From positions 126,184 to 190,183 of the forward strand of contig NZ_FMTT01000005.1 of NCBI RefSeq assembly GCF_900100345.1: a DNA stretch of 64,000 nucleotides, in the 5' to 3' direction. Position numbers and translations under genes: made by a program. Below, one piece after another: positions 1-8,274 of the stretch. Below the pieces are notes generated by a model. The model saw nothing but the letters and a program-made list of their open reading frames with translations, searched no databases and was not told the DNA's origin. Positions within the stretch are counted from its first letter, which is position 1, and every line of letters begins with the position of its first letter. This stretch comes from Paenibacillus tianmuensis. Lineage in GTDB: Bacteria > Bacillota > Bacilli > Paenibacillales > NBRC-103111.

Positions 1-2692
1 TACCGGCTACATCGACAGCGGTCACGTAATAACCGTACAGGTTTCCTCCGTTGACGGAATCCGTAAATTTAGCCTCGTCCCCGGCCATCACGACTTTGCT
101 TATCCGCTGGTACGGTCCGTTATTGACGGAACGGTACAAACGGTAACCGACAGCATCGGCACTTGAGCTCGCTTGGAACGTGATGACGCTGGTGCTGCCT
201 GTCTGGGTCGCTACGACCGTCGTAGGCGCTGCCGGCGGATTTCCGTCGTCCTTCCGCGGATCGGTCTCGGCAGGCGCATCGTCCTGGTAATCTTTCGGAC
301 GATAAAAATCTAAACTGCGGCGGCGGTCCGCTTTGACTCTGTTCATGGCGCTTGCCAGCTCTCTAAACAAAGGTCCGAGCGGTTTTTCCCGCTTGATCAC
401 GCTCTTCTGCTGAACAAATTCGCTTGGCGTTCCGTCTTGTGCGATATAATTGATTCCGTTATACGCAATAATCGGCAAGCTTACCATCACGTTATCTACT
501 TCCGTCGGAATGAATTTTTTATTGAATACATCCGTGACGAGCTTGCCCGCCCTCGAAGCCGCTCCGCTGGGCAGCTTTCCGGAAAGGCTGGACACGGTCG
601 CCGTGACGATATTGTCTGGCCGCTCGAACTCTTTTGTCGGGAACAGCTCAGGTTTTTTATTAATGGCATCATCCAGAACGAGCGCAAAAATATTTTTGGC
701 CCGGTTTGTCCCACCGCTTTTCTTGGTCAGCTTATGAATCGGCTGGTCATATCCGGCCCAGACGCCCAGCGTAATATCCGGCGTGTAGCCCACAAACCAA
801 GCGTCGGCGTCGTCCTGGGTCGAACCGGTTTTGCCGACGATCGGCATTTTGCCGTAGTGCTTGAAATTTTTCATCAGGTCGGTTGCCGTACCAGACGTAA
901 TGACGGTACGCATCATATCGGTCATCAAATAAGCCGTTTGCTCGGAAAAGGCGGTTGACGGGTTAAGCTGATGCTCGAAGACGACTTTTCCTTGGGAGTC
1001 CGTAATCTTGCGGATGAGGAACGTTTCGTTGAACACGCCTTTGTTGCCGATCGTCGCGTAGGCATTCGTCAACTCTTTGACCGTTACTCCGTTTTTCAAA
1101 CCGCCGATAACGCCCGTCTGGGCGTGATAGTCGTCCTTGGTAATGGAGACGATCCCCATCTTTTTGGCAAATTCCCAGGCTTCTTTAATGCCGACGTCTT
1201 CAATGAAAAGCTTGATCGCCGGAATGTTGTACGACTGGTTTAACGCCCGTCTGACCGTGATGAGTCCATGGTAACTGTTGTCCCAGTTTTCCGGAATGTG
1301 AAAGCCTCTTCCGCCATCCTTGAGAATGATCGGAACATCGTCGATGACCGAGGCTGGCTGAATGGCGCCTATCTCCATGGCGGGCAAAAAAGCGGCAATC
1401 GGCTTCATGGCCGATCCGGGCTGGCGGAGCGCCTGTGTCGCGTGATTCAACTGCTCCTTGAAAAAGTCGCGGCCTTCCATCATGCCGAGAATGGCTCCGG
1501 TTTTGCTGTCCATTATGACGGCGCCGATTTGCTCAATTCCTTTGACTTTATCCTCAGGAGTAAAGTTATTATCATTCTGTGCGATGTTGCGCATCGACTC
1601 ATAGATGTCTTTGTCGATCGTCGTATACACGTGATAGCCGCCCCGGGACAATTGGGCTTGTACGCTTTTCAGCGCCTCGCTGTACAACTCCGGATTGTCC
1701 TGCGGGTCCAGCTTCGGCTGTTGGACCGATAGCAGCGCCTTAGCCGCTTCCTTCTCCACCTCGATCATCAGGAAAGGGTAGGTGGAGTATGCTTTTTTGA
1801 CTCGCTCGGCTAGCGAGCCCTTCAAGTCGAACTGCAGCGCCTCCTGGTACTGCTGCTCGTTGATTTTGCCTTCCTCCAGCATCCGCTTCAGCACGAGCTG
1901 CTGGCGCTGAACCGCGCGCTTGAAAGCCGCGCCGTCGATCTCGCCTTTGCCGGTGAAGGCCGAGAAATTGCTCGGCTGCTGAGGCACACCAGCCAGGTAG
2001 GCGGCTTGCGCGATATTCAACTTGCTGAGATCGTCGATGTTGAAGATCCCTTTGGCAGCTGCTTTAATGCCGTACACGTTATAGCCGGACGAGCCGTTGC
2101 CATAAGGAATTTTGTTTAAGTAGGCCAGCAGAATATCATCCTTTGGCATCAGGCGCTCCATGCGCATGGCAAGCAAAATTTCTTTGGCTTTGCGGCTGTC
2201 GGCTTTATCCAGCGTCAGAAAGACGCGTCTGGCAACCTGCTGCGTAATCGTGCTGCCTCCGGTCTGAACGTCATCTTTCAGCAGTTTTTGGAGCACCGCG
2301 CGGACGGTTCCTTTGATGTCCACGCCATGATGCTGATAAAAATCGTTGTCCTCGATCGCCAATACGGCGTCCAGCACCGGCTGGGGAATATCCTTCAAGC
2401 CCGCCATCCGCCGGTCTTCCTCGGTACGAAGCTGGCCGACGACCGCATCGTCGCGGAAATATACGAATCCGGTTAAGGCGTCGTCCTGCATTTGCGCCAT
2501 CATCGTTTCCTTGCTCCGAATCGGATCATCTTTAATCAGTGCGCTGACATAACCGAAAGCGGCGCCGGCCCCCAGCAACCCCGCAAACAAACCGGCGATA
2601 AAAAGCCACTTGATCGTATGTAGAGTATATTTGCCAGTTCTAAGCAAGATGACTTGATATCTTGGCCTTTTCTGTGTTGTCTCCTTTTCCAT
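1..2692 (-). CDS. Class A penicillin-binding protein (PBP1A-type), 3' end cut by window
   Basis: Bifunctional peptidoglycan glycosyltransferase/transpeptidase that polymerises and crosslinks cell-wall glycan outside the membrane. Reading from the ATG at 2692, with AGGAGG just upstream, gives 897 codons without a stop to the window edge. A short cytoplasmic tail is followed by one membrane anchor (about residues 27-50). The GT51 motif EDNDFYQHHG is at 114-123. The transpeptidase nucleophile SAMK is at 427-430, SYN follows, and KTGS is at 621-624. From about residue 818 a fibronectin type III-like domain begins and runs off the window, as in many Gram-positive PBP1A proteins with C-terminal FN3 extensions. 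The gene is divergent from tyrS. The family is certain; the exact subclass (ponA or pbpF type) cannot be settled without the C-terminus. Confidence 0.95.
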   Translation of the reverse strand, partial: MEKETTQKRPRYQVILLRTGKYTLHTIKWLFIAGLFAGLLGAGAAFGYVSALIKDDPIRSKETMMAQMQDDALTGFVYFRDDAVVGQLRTEEDRRMAGLKDIPQPVLDAVLAIEDNDFYQHHGVDIKGTVRAVLQKLLKDDVQTGGSTITQQVARRVFLTLDKADSRKAKEILLAMRMERLMPKDDILLAYLNKIPYGNGSSGYNVYGIKAAAKGIFNIDDLSKLNIAQAAYLAGVPQQPSNFSAFTGKGEIDGAAFKRAVQRQQLVLKRMLEEGKINEQQYQEALQFDLKGSLAERVKKAYSTYPFLMIEVEKEAAKALLSVQQPKLDPQDNPELYSEALKSVQAQLSRGGYHVYTTIDKDIYESMRNIAQNDNNFTPEDKVKGIEQIGAVIMDSKTGAILGMMEGRDFFKEQLNHATQALRQPGSAMKPIAAFLPAMEIGAIQPASVIDDVPIILKDGGRGFHIPENWDNSYHGLITVRRALNQSYNIPAIKLFIEDVGIKEAWEFAKKMGIVSITKDDYHAQTGVIGGLKNGVTVKELTNAYATIGNKGVFNETFLIRKITDSQGKVVFEHQLNPSTAFSEQTAYLMTDMMRTVITSGTATDLMKNFKHYGKMPIVGKTGSTQDDADAWFVGYTPDITLGVWAGYDQPIHKLTKKSGGTNRAKNIFALVLDDAINKKPELFPTKEFERPDNIVTATVSSLSGKLPSGAASRAGKLVTDVFNKKFIPTEVDNVMVSLPIIAYNGINYIAQDGTPSEFVQQKSVIKREKPLGPLFRELASAMNRVKADRRRSLDFYRPKDYQDDAPAETDPRKDDGNPPAAPTTVVATQTGSTSVITFQASSSADAVGYRLYRSVNNGPYQRISKVVMAGDEAKFTDSVNGGNLYGYYVTAVDVAG

Positions 2693-2730
2693 GAAAGCGA
2701 GTTCCTCCTGATTGGAAAACATTCTTTAAC

Positions 2731-2739
2731 ATTATAGCA
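2731..2739 (-). promoter_or_regulatory. Extended -10 promoter for the PBP gene
   Basis: On the minus strand TGCTATAAT lies about 40 bases before the PBP start codon. The TG one base before a perfect TATAAT makes an extended -10. No good -35 hexamer is visible. Confidence 0.5.
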
Positions 2740-2829
2740 TAAAAGCGCTCCGCTACACACCGCCGCAATATCGTTCTTCCATGACGATTTGCTGACGTCG
2801 GTCTGATTTGACGCTTCGAATCGAGGGGT

Positions 2830-2859
2830 TTGACAATCGTTTTGGCCATGTGATATAAC
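2830..2859 (+). promoter_or_regulatory. Sigma-A promoter of the tyrS T-box leader
   Basis: Perfect TTGACA at 2830-2835, 18 bases, then TATAAC at 2854-2859 preceded by TG (extended -10). Transcription would begin near 2866, just before the T-box leader. Confidence 0.8.
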
Positions 2860-2869
2860 TAGGGATAAT

Positions 2870-3197
2870 TGTATACCGCTGAAATGCAGTGATGGACTTA
2901 GTAGGATAAGGAACTAAGCTTGCAGAGAGCCGGTGGATGGTGCGAACCGGCAGCTGACCTTAAACCGAATTACCGTCCGGAGCAGCGGAAGGGAACCGCG
3001 GAATGGCATGTTACAGCCGCCCGTCAGTAGCTTCCGATCGGGCAGCAGCCCGTTATCCGATGAAGTGAAAGCTTGGTAACGAAATTCAGTAAAGGGAGTG
3101 TATGTTCTCCTTATGATACCGTTTCGTTTGCCGGGCTTTAATTAGGGTGGTACCGCGAGCAAAGCCTTCTCGTCCCTTGGGATGAGAGGCTTTTTTT
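2870..3197 (+). promoter_or_regulatory. T-box riboswitch (tRNA-Tyr sensing) with terminator
   Basis: Leader RNA that binds uncharged tRNA and controls transcription into tyrS. The AGTA-GGATAAGGAACTA stretch near 2900 and the GCCGGTGG...GAACCGGC arm near 2928-2950 form Stem I. The likely specifier is the Tyr codon TAC at 2971-2973, just before the GTCC that closes the Stem I base with GGAC. The conserved T-box AGGGTGGTACCGCG is at 3144-3157. A terminator stem (about 3161-3190) with a following T run overlaps its 3' side, the usual antiterminator/terminator switch. The Tyr specificity agrees with the downstream gene. Confidence 0.95.
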
Positions 3198-3238
3198 ATT
3201 TTATTGCAAATTTAGAGATCAAGCAGGAGGAACGAACC

Positions 3239-4495
3239 ATGGCAAAATGGGAGCAATTGACACCGCAGCAGCAGGAGGAGGTGAACCGTCAGCTGGAGAC
3301 GATTCGCCGCGGAGTCGTCGAGATCGTGCCTGAGGAAGAATTGAAGCAGAAGGTCATCGACTCCGTCGCAACGGGAACTCCTTTAAAAGTAAAACTGGGG
3401 CTCGATCCTTCGGCTCCCGATATTCATGTCGGCCATACGGTCGTGCTGCACAAGCTGCGCCAGTTTCAAGAGTTCGGCCATCAGGTGCAGCTTATCATCG
3501 GCGATTTCACCGGGCGGATCGGGGACCCGACAGGCAAATCCGAGACGCGCAAGCAGTTGACGGAAGATGACGTCAAACGCAATGCGGAGACGTATCAGAA
3601 GCAAGTTTATAAAATATTGGACCCGCAAAAAACTCAGTTGTTCTACAACTCGGAATGGCTCGGACCGCTCACCTTCGTCGATGTCGTCGAGCTGTCGGCC
3701 AAGCTGACGGTGGCGCGCATGCTGGAGCGGGACGATTTCTCTAAGCGATATGCCGGCGGACAGCCGATTCATATCCACGAGTTTTTCTATCCGCTGATGC
3801 AGGGCTATGATTCGGTGGCGCTTAAGAGCGATATTGAGCTGGGCGGAACGGATCAGAAGTTCAATCTGCTGATGGGTCGTACTCTGCAAAAGGAATATGG
3901 CGTCGATGCGCAGGTGGCGATCATGAACCCGCTGCTTGAAGGGCTGGACGGCGTGCAGAAGATGAGCAAGAGCCTCGGCAACTATATCGGAATCGACGAA
4001 GAGCCGAATGAAATTTACGGCAAAGCGATGTCTGTGCCGGACGAGCTGATGCTTAAATATTACGAGCTGGCGACCGACATTTCGAACGAAGAGCTGCAGC
4101 AGCTTCGCGACGGGCTTGGCAACGGCACCGTTCATCCGCGTGATGCCAAGATGCGGCTCGCTTACACTTTTGTCCGGATGTATCATGGGCAGCAGGCTGC
4201 GGAGGAAGCGCAGCAGCATTTCGTGACCGTCTTCCAGCAGCGCGCGCTGCCGGAGGATATTCAGGAAGTGGATTTGCCGCAGGAGGCGCTGGAAGACGGT
4301 AAAATCCGTATTGTGAAGCTGCTTGTGACGCTTGGTCTGCAAAGCTCGGGCAGCGAGGCGCGCCGGAGCGTACAGCAGGGCGCGGTGAAGATCAACGAGG
4401 AGAAAATCGACGATCCGAACGCCGAGCTCGCACCGCAGGGCGGCGACATCGTGCAGGTCGGCAAACGCAAATTTGCCCGCATTAAGCTAGGATAA
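3239..4495 (+). CDS. tyrS: Tyrosyl-tRNA synthetase (TyrZ-like form)
   Basis: Charges tRNA-Tyr with tyrosine in the cytoplasm. The 418-residue product has the class I signatures HVGH (63-66) and KMSKS (241-245), and a C-terminal S4-like RNA-binding domain from about residue 350. The ATG at 3239 follows AGGAGG at 8 bases; an in-frame upstream ATG at 3182 lies inside the terminator hairpin and is unlikely. The sequence GLDPSAPDIHVGHTVVL resembles, from memory, the TyrZ group rather than classical TyrS of B. subtilis. Expression is controlled by the T-box leader directly upstream, and a terminator follows the stop codon. Confidence 0.97.
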   Translation: MAKWEQLTPQQQEEVNRQLETIRRGVVEIVPEEELKQKVIDSVATGTPLKVKLGLDPSAPDIHVGHTVVLHKLRQFQEFGHQVQLIIGDFTGRIGDPTGKSETRKQLTEDDVKRNAETYQKQVYKILDPQKTQLFYNSEWLGPLTFVDVVELSAKLTVARMLERDDFSKRYAGGQPIHIHEFFYPLMQGYDSVALKSDIELGGTDQKFNLLMGRTLQKEYGVDAQVAIMNPLLEGLDGVQKMSKSLGNYIGIDEEPNEIYGKAMSVPDELMLKYYELATDISNEELQQLRDGLGNGTVHPRDAKMRLAYTFVRMYHGQQAAEEAQQHFVTVFQQRALPEDIQEVDLPQEALEDGKIRIVKLLVTLGLQSSGSEARRSVQQGAVKINEEKIDDPNAELAPQGGDIVQVGKRKFARIKLG

Positions 4496-4504
4496 GCAAA
4501 TAAG

Positions 4505-4554
4505 AAAAGGATGCTCCGCATGTCGTATCGACTTCGGCGGAAGCATCCTTTTTT
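4505..4554 (+). terminator. Terminator after tyrS
   Basis: AAGGATGCT...AGCATCCTT hairpin, with a small mismatch near the loop, followed by TTTTTT. Confidence 0.85.
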
Positions 4555-4589
4555 CGGGATTCCGGCAGGGGAGAGTAGAGTTACGACGC

Positions 4590-4632
4590 AAAAAAGCTGC
4601 TTCGCAGCAGGTTTCCCTGTTTGCAAAGCAGC
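4590..4632 (-). terminator. Terminator after rpsD
   Basis: On the minus strand a GCTGCTTTGCA/TGCGAAGCAGC stem is followed by TTTTTT, about 20 bases past the rpsD stop. Confidence 0.85.
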
Positions 4633-4649
4633 CCTTGTACGATTAAAAA

Positions 4650-5249
4650 TTAGCGGCTGTAGAACTCGACGATTTGTTTTTCGTCGATTTCTTGAGCGAG
4701 CTCGGAGCGCTCAGGCCAACGAACATACTTGCCTTCCAATGCACCTTCGCTGAATTCGAGGTAAGCCGGCAGGTAGTTGCGGTTTGCCAAAGCTTCTTTA
4801 ACGGAAGACTGGTTGCGGCTTTTCTCGCGAAGGCCGATAACGTCGCCCGTGCTTACCGTGTAGGAAGCGATGTCGACTTTCTTGCCGTTCACCGTTACGT
4901 GACCGTGGGAAACCAATTGACGCGCGCCGGCGCGGGAGTTGGCGAAGCCCAGACGGTATACGAGGTTGTCCAAACGGCTTTCAAGCAGGAACATGAAGTT
5001 TTCGCCCGCGATTCCTTGGAGCTTGGTAGCTTTGTTGAACAGGTTGCGGAATTGCTTCTCGTTCAAGCCGTACATGTGGCGAAGTTTTTGTTTTTCTTGC
5101 AATTGAACGCCGTAGCCGGACAGTTTCTTGCGTTGTCCCGGACCATGCTGCCCCGGAGGGAAAGGACGTTTCAATTCTTTACCAGTACCGCTCAAGGAAA
5201 TGCCGAGGCGGCGGCTTAATTTAAATTTAGGACCAGTGTAGCGTGCCAT
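4650..5249 (-). CDS. rpsD: 30S ribosomal protein S4
   Basis: Primary 16S rRNA-binding protein of the small subunit. The 199-residue product starts [16 protein letters not shown] and has the S4 RNA-binding domain ([19 protein letters not shown], then [12 protein letters not shown]) in the middle, the standard length and order for Bacillota S4. The ATG at 5249 is preceded by AAGGAG; an open frame upstream to 5423 is leader sequence, not protein. It is monocistronic, with its own promoter (5467-5495), a leader of about 210 bases and a terminator. In B. subtilis S4 represses its own translation through the leader; that is likely but unproven here. Confidence 0.98.
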   Translation of the reverse strand: MARYTGPKFKLSRRLGISLSGTGKELKRPFPPGQHGPGQRKKLSGYGVQLQEKQKLRHMYGLNEKQFRNLFNKATKLQGIAGENFMFLLESRLDNLVYRLGFANSRAGARQLVSHGHVTVNGKKVDIASYTVSTGDVIGLREKSRNQSSVKEALANRNYLPAYLEFSEGALEGKYVRWPERSELAQEIDEKQIVEFYSR

Positions 5250-5460
5250 AAGTTGGGAAGCTCCTTTTATCAATAATTTGGTTAAGTTAATAAACGGGTG
5301 AAGCGTGTGCCCGATTTTGCCTGAAGCGTTTCTTAACGATCCGCACCCGACAAGAAGAACCAGCCGCGGTCCTGTCGGCAGCAAAATCTTACAGAGGGTG
5401 ACGCAAGCTTCCACCATAAGCACGGGCTGCCAGAGCAGTAATTCCGATGCTTATTCTCGA
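5250..5460 (-). promoter_or_regulatory. Long rpsD 5' leader, candidate S4 autoregulatory RNA
   Basis: About 210 untranslated bases lie between the predicted rpsD start site and its ATG. Ribosomal protein S4 of Bacillota is known to autoregulate through its leader. I did not fold this region, so the call rests on length, position and precedent. Confidence 0.5.
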
Positions 5461-5466
5461 CTTCTT

Positions 5467-5495
5467 ATTTTATAAGATGAATATGTTCGTGTCAA
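5467..5495 (-). promoter_or_regulatory. rpsD promoter
   Basis: Minus-strand TTGACA (5490-5495), exactly 17 bases, then TAAAAT (5467-5472). Near-consensus housekeeping promoter. Confidence 0.85.
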
Positions 5496-5615
5496 GCGTA
5501 GGAATGCGAGAACCGGCATACGAAAAGCTGCTTTTGTTGCAAACTATCGCTCCAACAGGTTCGTGATCGGAAGCAATTTCTGGTACAATATGATATGCGA
5601 AGGGAGGCTTGACCA

Positions 5616-6203
5616 TTGGCCAATTGGAATGTCCACCAGTTGTCGGAAGCGCTCCAATCTCTCGGATGGATAGGTCATGTTGCGGGGGCGCTGCTCGTTT
5701 TGCTGCAGACGCTGTTTCCCGTTGTGCCTTTTGTCTTGGTAGCCGGGGCTAACGTCTTGATTTTCGGGTTGTGGCGAGGGTTTCTGGTCAACTATGTGTT
5801 TGCTTGCCTTGGAGCGTTTATTGCGTATTATGTGGCAAGAAATTACGGAAGGGCATGGGTGCAGGGCAAGCTCGCGAAGTACGATTTCATCGAGCAATGG
5901 AGCGGGAGACTGGAGCGGCACGGACTTTGGTATATCGCAGCCAGCCGGATTATTCCGGTGATTCCTTCCTTCGGCATCAACCTGGGCGCTGCGGCCATGA
6001 AGGTCAAACCAAGGGATTTTGTGATCGGCACGCTGATCGGCAAAGCGCCGATGATCTTTCTTGAATCGGTAATCGGGCACGACCTGCTCCATCTCGGCCG
6101 GTATAAAGGAAGACTTTTTGCCGCATTAGCCTTGTTTTTCGTCCTGCTGATCATCGGAAATTATTACAAAAACAAATGGACCAAAAGCGGCAGCAAATTT
6201 TAA
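5616..6203 (+). CDS. TVP38/TMEM64 (DedA-like) membrane protein
   Basis: Integral membrane protein of 195 residues with about five hydrophobic segments and the VTT/SNARE-associated pattern: a LFPVVPFVLVAGAN segment, then a conserved loop and RIIPVIPSFGINLGAAAM. This superfamily includes lipid scramblases and undecaprenyl-phosphate flippases, so a lipid-transport role is plausible but not shown. The start is TTG at 5616, preceded by AAGGGAGG at the right spacing; no better ATG exists. A TGGTACAAT extended -10 at 5581-5589 may drive it. It is followed after 28 bases by the M29 aminopeptidase gene on the same strand. Confidence 0.8.
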   Translation: MANWNVHQLSEALQSLGWIGHVAGALLVLLQTLFPVVPFVLVAGANVLIFGLWRGFLVNYVFACLGAFIAYYVARNYGRAWVQGKLAKYDFIEQWSGRLERHGLWYIAASRIIPVIPSFGINLGAAAMKVKPRDFVIGTLIGKAPMIFLESVIGHDLLHLGRYKGRLFAALALFFVLLIIGNYYKNKWTKSGSKF

Positions 6204-6231
6204 CATTGCTATGGAAAAAGGAGAAGATTCG

Positions 6232-7350
6232 ATGCGTGACCCCCGTTTAGAGCAACTGGCTCGTAATCTTGTAGGTTATTCTTTGAATGTGCAGCCCGGT
6301 GAAAGGGTGTTGATCGAGATGATCGGCTCCGAGCGGGAAATCGTCAAATGTCTCGTACAGGAGGTGCATGCCCGCGGCGGCCATCCTTACGTGGAGCTGA
6401 CGGACTATGCGATTACGGCGGCAGTGCTGCGTTCTGCGACGACCGAGTTCCTGGAGCATTGGGCCGATATGCACCTGTCTCGAATGAAGGATATGGATTG
6501 CTACGTTGCGGTTCGCGCCGGCGAAAACGTAAGCGAGCTGTCTGACGTGCCTGAGGATAAGATGATGCTTTACAAACGAATTTACAGCCAAAAGGTGCAC
6601 ATGGAGCAGCGGATCAAGCATACGCGCTGGGTCGTGCTGCGTTACCCGAATGCTTCTATGGCACAGCTTGCCGGCATGAGCACGGAAAAATTCGAAGATT
6701 TCTACTTCGACGTCTGCAACCTGGATTACGCTAAAATGTCCGATGCGATGACTCCGCTTCAGGAGCTGATGAACCGGACCGACCGTGTGCGCATCGTCGG
6801 ACCGGGAGAAACGGACATTTCCTTCTCGATCAAAGGCATTGGCTCCGTCAAATGCTGTGGCCGCCGCAACATCCCGGACGGCGAGCTGTATACCGCCCCG
6901 GTACGCGATTCCGTGAACGGCGTCATCGCCTATAATACGGTTTCCGAAAATTCCGGAATTACGTTCGAGAACGTCGTCTTCCGGTTCGAGAACGGCAAAA
7001 TCGTCGAGGCAACCGCGAACGATACCGCCCGGCTAAACAAAATTCTCGACATGGACGAAGGCGCCCGCTATATCGGGGAATTCAGCCTCGGGTTCAACCC
7101 GCATATTTTATACCCGATGAAGGATACGTTGTTTGACGAGAAAATCGACGGCAGCCTTCACTTCACGCCTGGCCAAGCGTACGAGCAGGCGGACAACGGC
7201 AACCGATCCGCCGTTCATTGGGACCTGGTGCTTATTCAGCGGCCGGAATTTGGCGGGGGCGAGATTTATTTTGACGACCGGCTGATTCGCAAGGACGGAC
7301 GTTTCGTCATTCCGGAGCTGGAAGGGCTTAACCCGGAAAATTTAAAGTAA
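6232..7350 (+). CDS. M29 family metallo-aminopeptidase (AmpS/PepS type)
   Basis: Cytoplasmic aminopeptidase of 372 residues that removes N-terminal amino acids from peptides. The sequence matches the family throughout: N-terminal MRDPRLEQLARNLVGYSLNV with GERVLIE, and the C-terminal metal-binding series GELYTAP (Glu), IGEFSLGFNP (Glu), GSLHFTPG (His) and SAVHWDLV (His, Asp). The ATG at 6232 follows AAAGGAG; another in-frame ATG 21 bases upstream has no ribosome site. AmpS enzymes use two Co or Zn ions. Probably co-transcribed with the upstream membrane protein gene. Confidence 0.93.
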   Translation: MRDPRLEQLARNLVGYSLNVQPGERVLIEMIGSEREIVKCLVQEVHARGGHPYVELTDYAITAAVLRSATTEFLEHWADMHLSRMKDMDCYVAVRAGENVSELSDVPEDKMMLYKRIYSQKVHMEQRIKHTRWVVLRYPNASMAQLAGMSTEKFEDFYFDVCNLDYAKMSDAMTPLQELMNRTDRVRIVGPGETDISFSIKGIGSVKCCGRRNIPDGELYTAPVRDSVNGVIAYNTVSENSGITFENVVFRFENGKIVEATANDTARLNKILDMDEGARYIGEFSLGFNPHILYPMKDTLFDEKIDGSLHFTPGQAYEQADNGNRSAVHWDLVLIQRPEFGGGEIYFDDRLIRKDGRFVIPELEGLNPENLK

Positions 7351-7367
7351 TCGACACGAAAATAGTG

Positions 7368-7396
7368 TTGCATGTTATTCCCTTCCACGGTATCAT
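7368..7396 (+). promoter_or_regulatory. Promoter of the HPr-like gene
   Basis: TTGCAT (7368-7373), 17-base spacer, TATCAT (7391-7396), about 45 bases before the ribosome binding site. Confidence 0.6.
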
Positions 7397-7450
7397 ATTT
7401 GAAGAAAGCGATTTATTTTGTCCGTCACTAGACGCATGGAGGGATTTTGT

Positions 7451-7699
7451 ATGTCAAACGCTAATAACGCCGCAATCGTTGAAATTTCTCAAACCGCCAA
7501 TAAATTCAGATCTTCCATTGTTCTGCAGTATGATAACAAGTACATCGATGTCAAGAGCATCCTCGGCTTGTTTACGACGCTGCTCACATCCAGCAACTAT
7601 GATCTTCATGTTCACGGTCCGGATGTCGACGAAGCGAAAAAAGCGATGGCCGAAGTGTTCGAAAAGCACGGTCTTAAGATCAACAGCATTCAAGACTAA
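7451..7699 (+). CDS. Degenerate HPr-like protein lacking the active-site histidine
   Basis: An 82-residue protein matching the HPr fold of the PEP:sugar phosphotransferase system from just after the active-site loop: QTANKF, SSIVLQYDNKYIDVKSILGL, then DEAKKAMAEVFEKHG. Ser36 in VKSILG corresponds to the regulatory Ser46 that HPr kinase modifies in B. subtilis. The N-terminus is about ten residues short: the first beta strand and the His15-Ala-Arg-Pro loop are absent and no His lies in the first 50 residues. It cannot act as a classical phosphocarrier; a Crh-like regulatory role or a new one is inference. ATG 7451 has GGAGGG upstream. It stands alone with its own promoter and terminator. Confidence 0.75.
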   Translation: MSNANNAAIVEISQTANKFRSSIVLQYDNKYIDVKSILGLFTTLLTSSNYDLHVHGPDVDEAKKAMAEVFEKHGLKINSIQD

Positions 7700-7715
7700 T
7701 TCATATGGTTTCCAG

Positions 7716-7760
7716 ATAAAGGCATTTTCGCGCGGGCGAAGATGCCTTTATTTCATTTTT
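7716..7760 (+). terminator. Terminator after HPr-like gene
   Basis: AAAGGCATTTTCGC/GCGAAGATGCCTTT stem followed by a T-rich tract. Confidence 0.8.
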
Positions 7761-7940
7761 TTGAGAATAATTCTCAAGGGCGGCGTCTATCTTGGTCTAT
7801 CGACTTGTGTATTGCGCCGTTTTCGACTAATATAAAACTATCGGCGTTTAAGCGCCTGCTTCGGATAAGAACCGGGGCCGCATGTTCGTCGGGTGAACCG
7901 CCGGTGAACGCAAATGGTTGGATTACAGGGGGGGAGCACC

Positions 7941-8228
7941 ATGTCGTCGGATGTGCTGCTATGCTTGTCGCAGAAGGCCCTGCATCTGCTGCAAGAAGAT
8001 GCGGACAAGATCGAGAAGCTAATCGAAGTGCAGATGGAAAACTTGACCACGCGCAAATGTCCTCTGTATGAAGAGGTATTAGATACGCAAGTTTACGGGT
8101 TGTCGCGGGAGATTGACTTTGCGATCCGGGCGGAGCTGGTTACCGAGACGGCGGGCAAACAAATCTTGATGAAGCTGGAACGGAATATGGCCCAGCTCTA
8201 CGAGGCAATGAGTCAAAACAAAGAGTAA
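7941..8228 (+). CDS. ylaN: YlaN family protein
   Basis: Small all-helical cytoplasmic protein, 95 residues. The core QKALHLLQEDADKIEKLI, then VQMENLT..CPLYEEVLDTQ and GLSREIDFA, matches B. subtilis YlaN closely (UPF0358). YlaN is essential in B. subtilis under standard conditions and has been linked to iron and Fur control; that link is literature knowledge, not visible here. The ATG at 7941 follows a strong G-rich ribosome site. In Bacillus ylaN sits beside ftsW; here ftsW is about 2.6 kb away and inverted, with three genes between. The stop codon lies inside a bidirectional terminator stem. Confidence 0.93.
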   Translation: MSSDVLLCLSQKALHLLQEDADKIEKLIEVQMENLTTRKCPLYEEVLDTQVYGLSREIDFAIRAELVTETAGKQILMKLERNMAQLYEAMSQNKE

Positions 8229-8261
8229 CCTTCGTTGGGAAGGTTACTCTTTGTTTTTTTG
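8221..8261 (+). terminator. Terminator after ylaN (possibly bidirectional)
   Basis: A nearly perfect AAAGAGTAACCTT / AAGGTTACTCTTT hairpin with a T run. It separates ylaN from the convergent antiporter gene. Confidence 0.88.
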
Positions 8262-8274
8262 TATCTTATGGCTT

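Noticed and set aside
3182..3238. Upstream in-frame ATG extending tyrS by 19 residues
   Set aside because: It lies in the T-box terminator stem; the ATG at 3239 has the AGGAGG.
5250..5423. N-terminal extension of S4 by 58 residues
   Set aside because: It runs through the leader; S4 proteins start MARYTGP and the ribosome site is before 5249.
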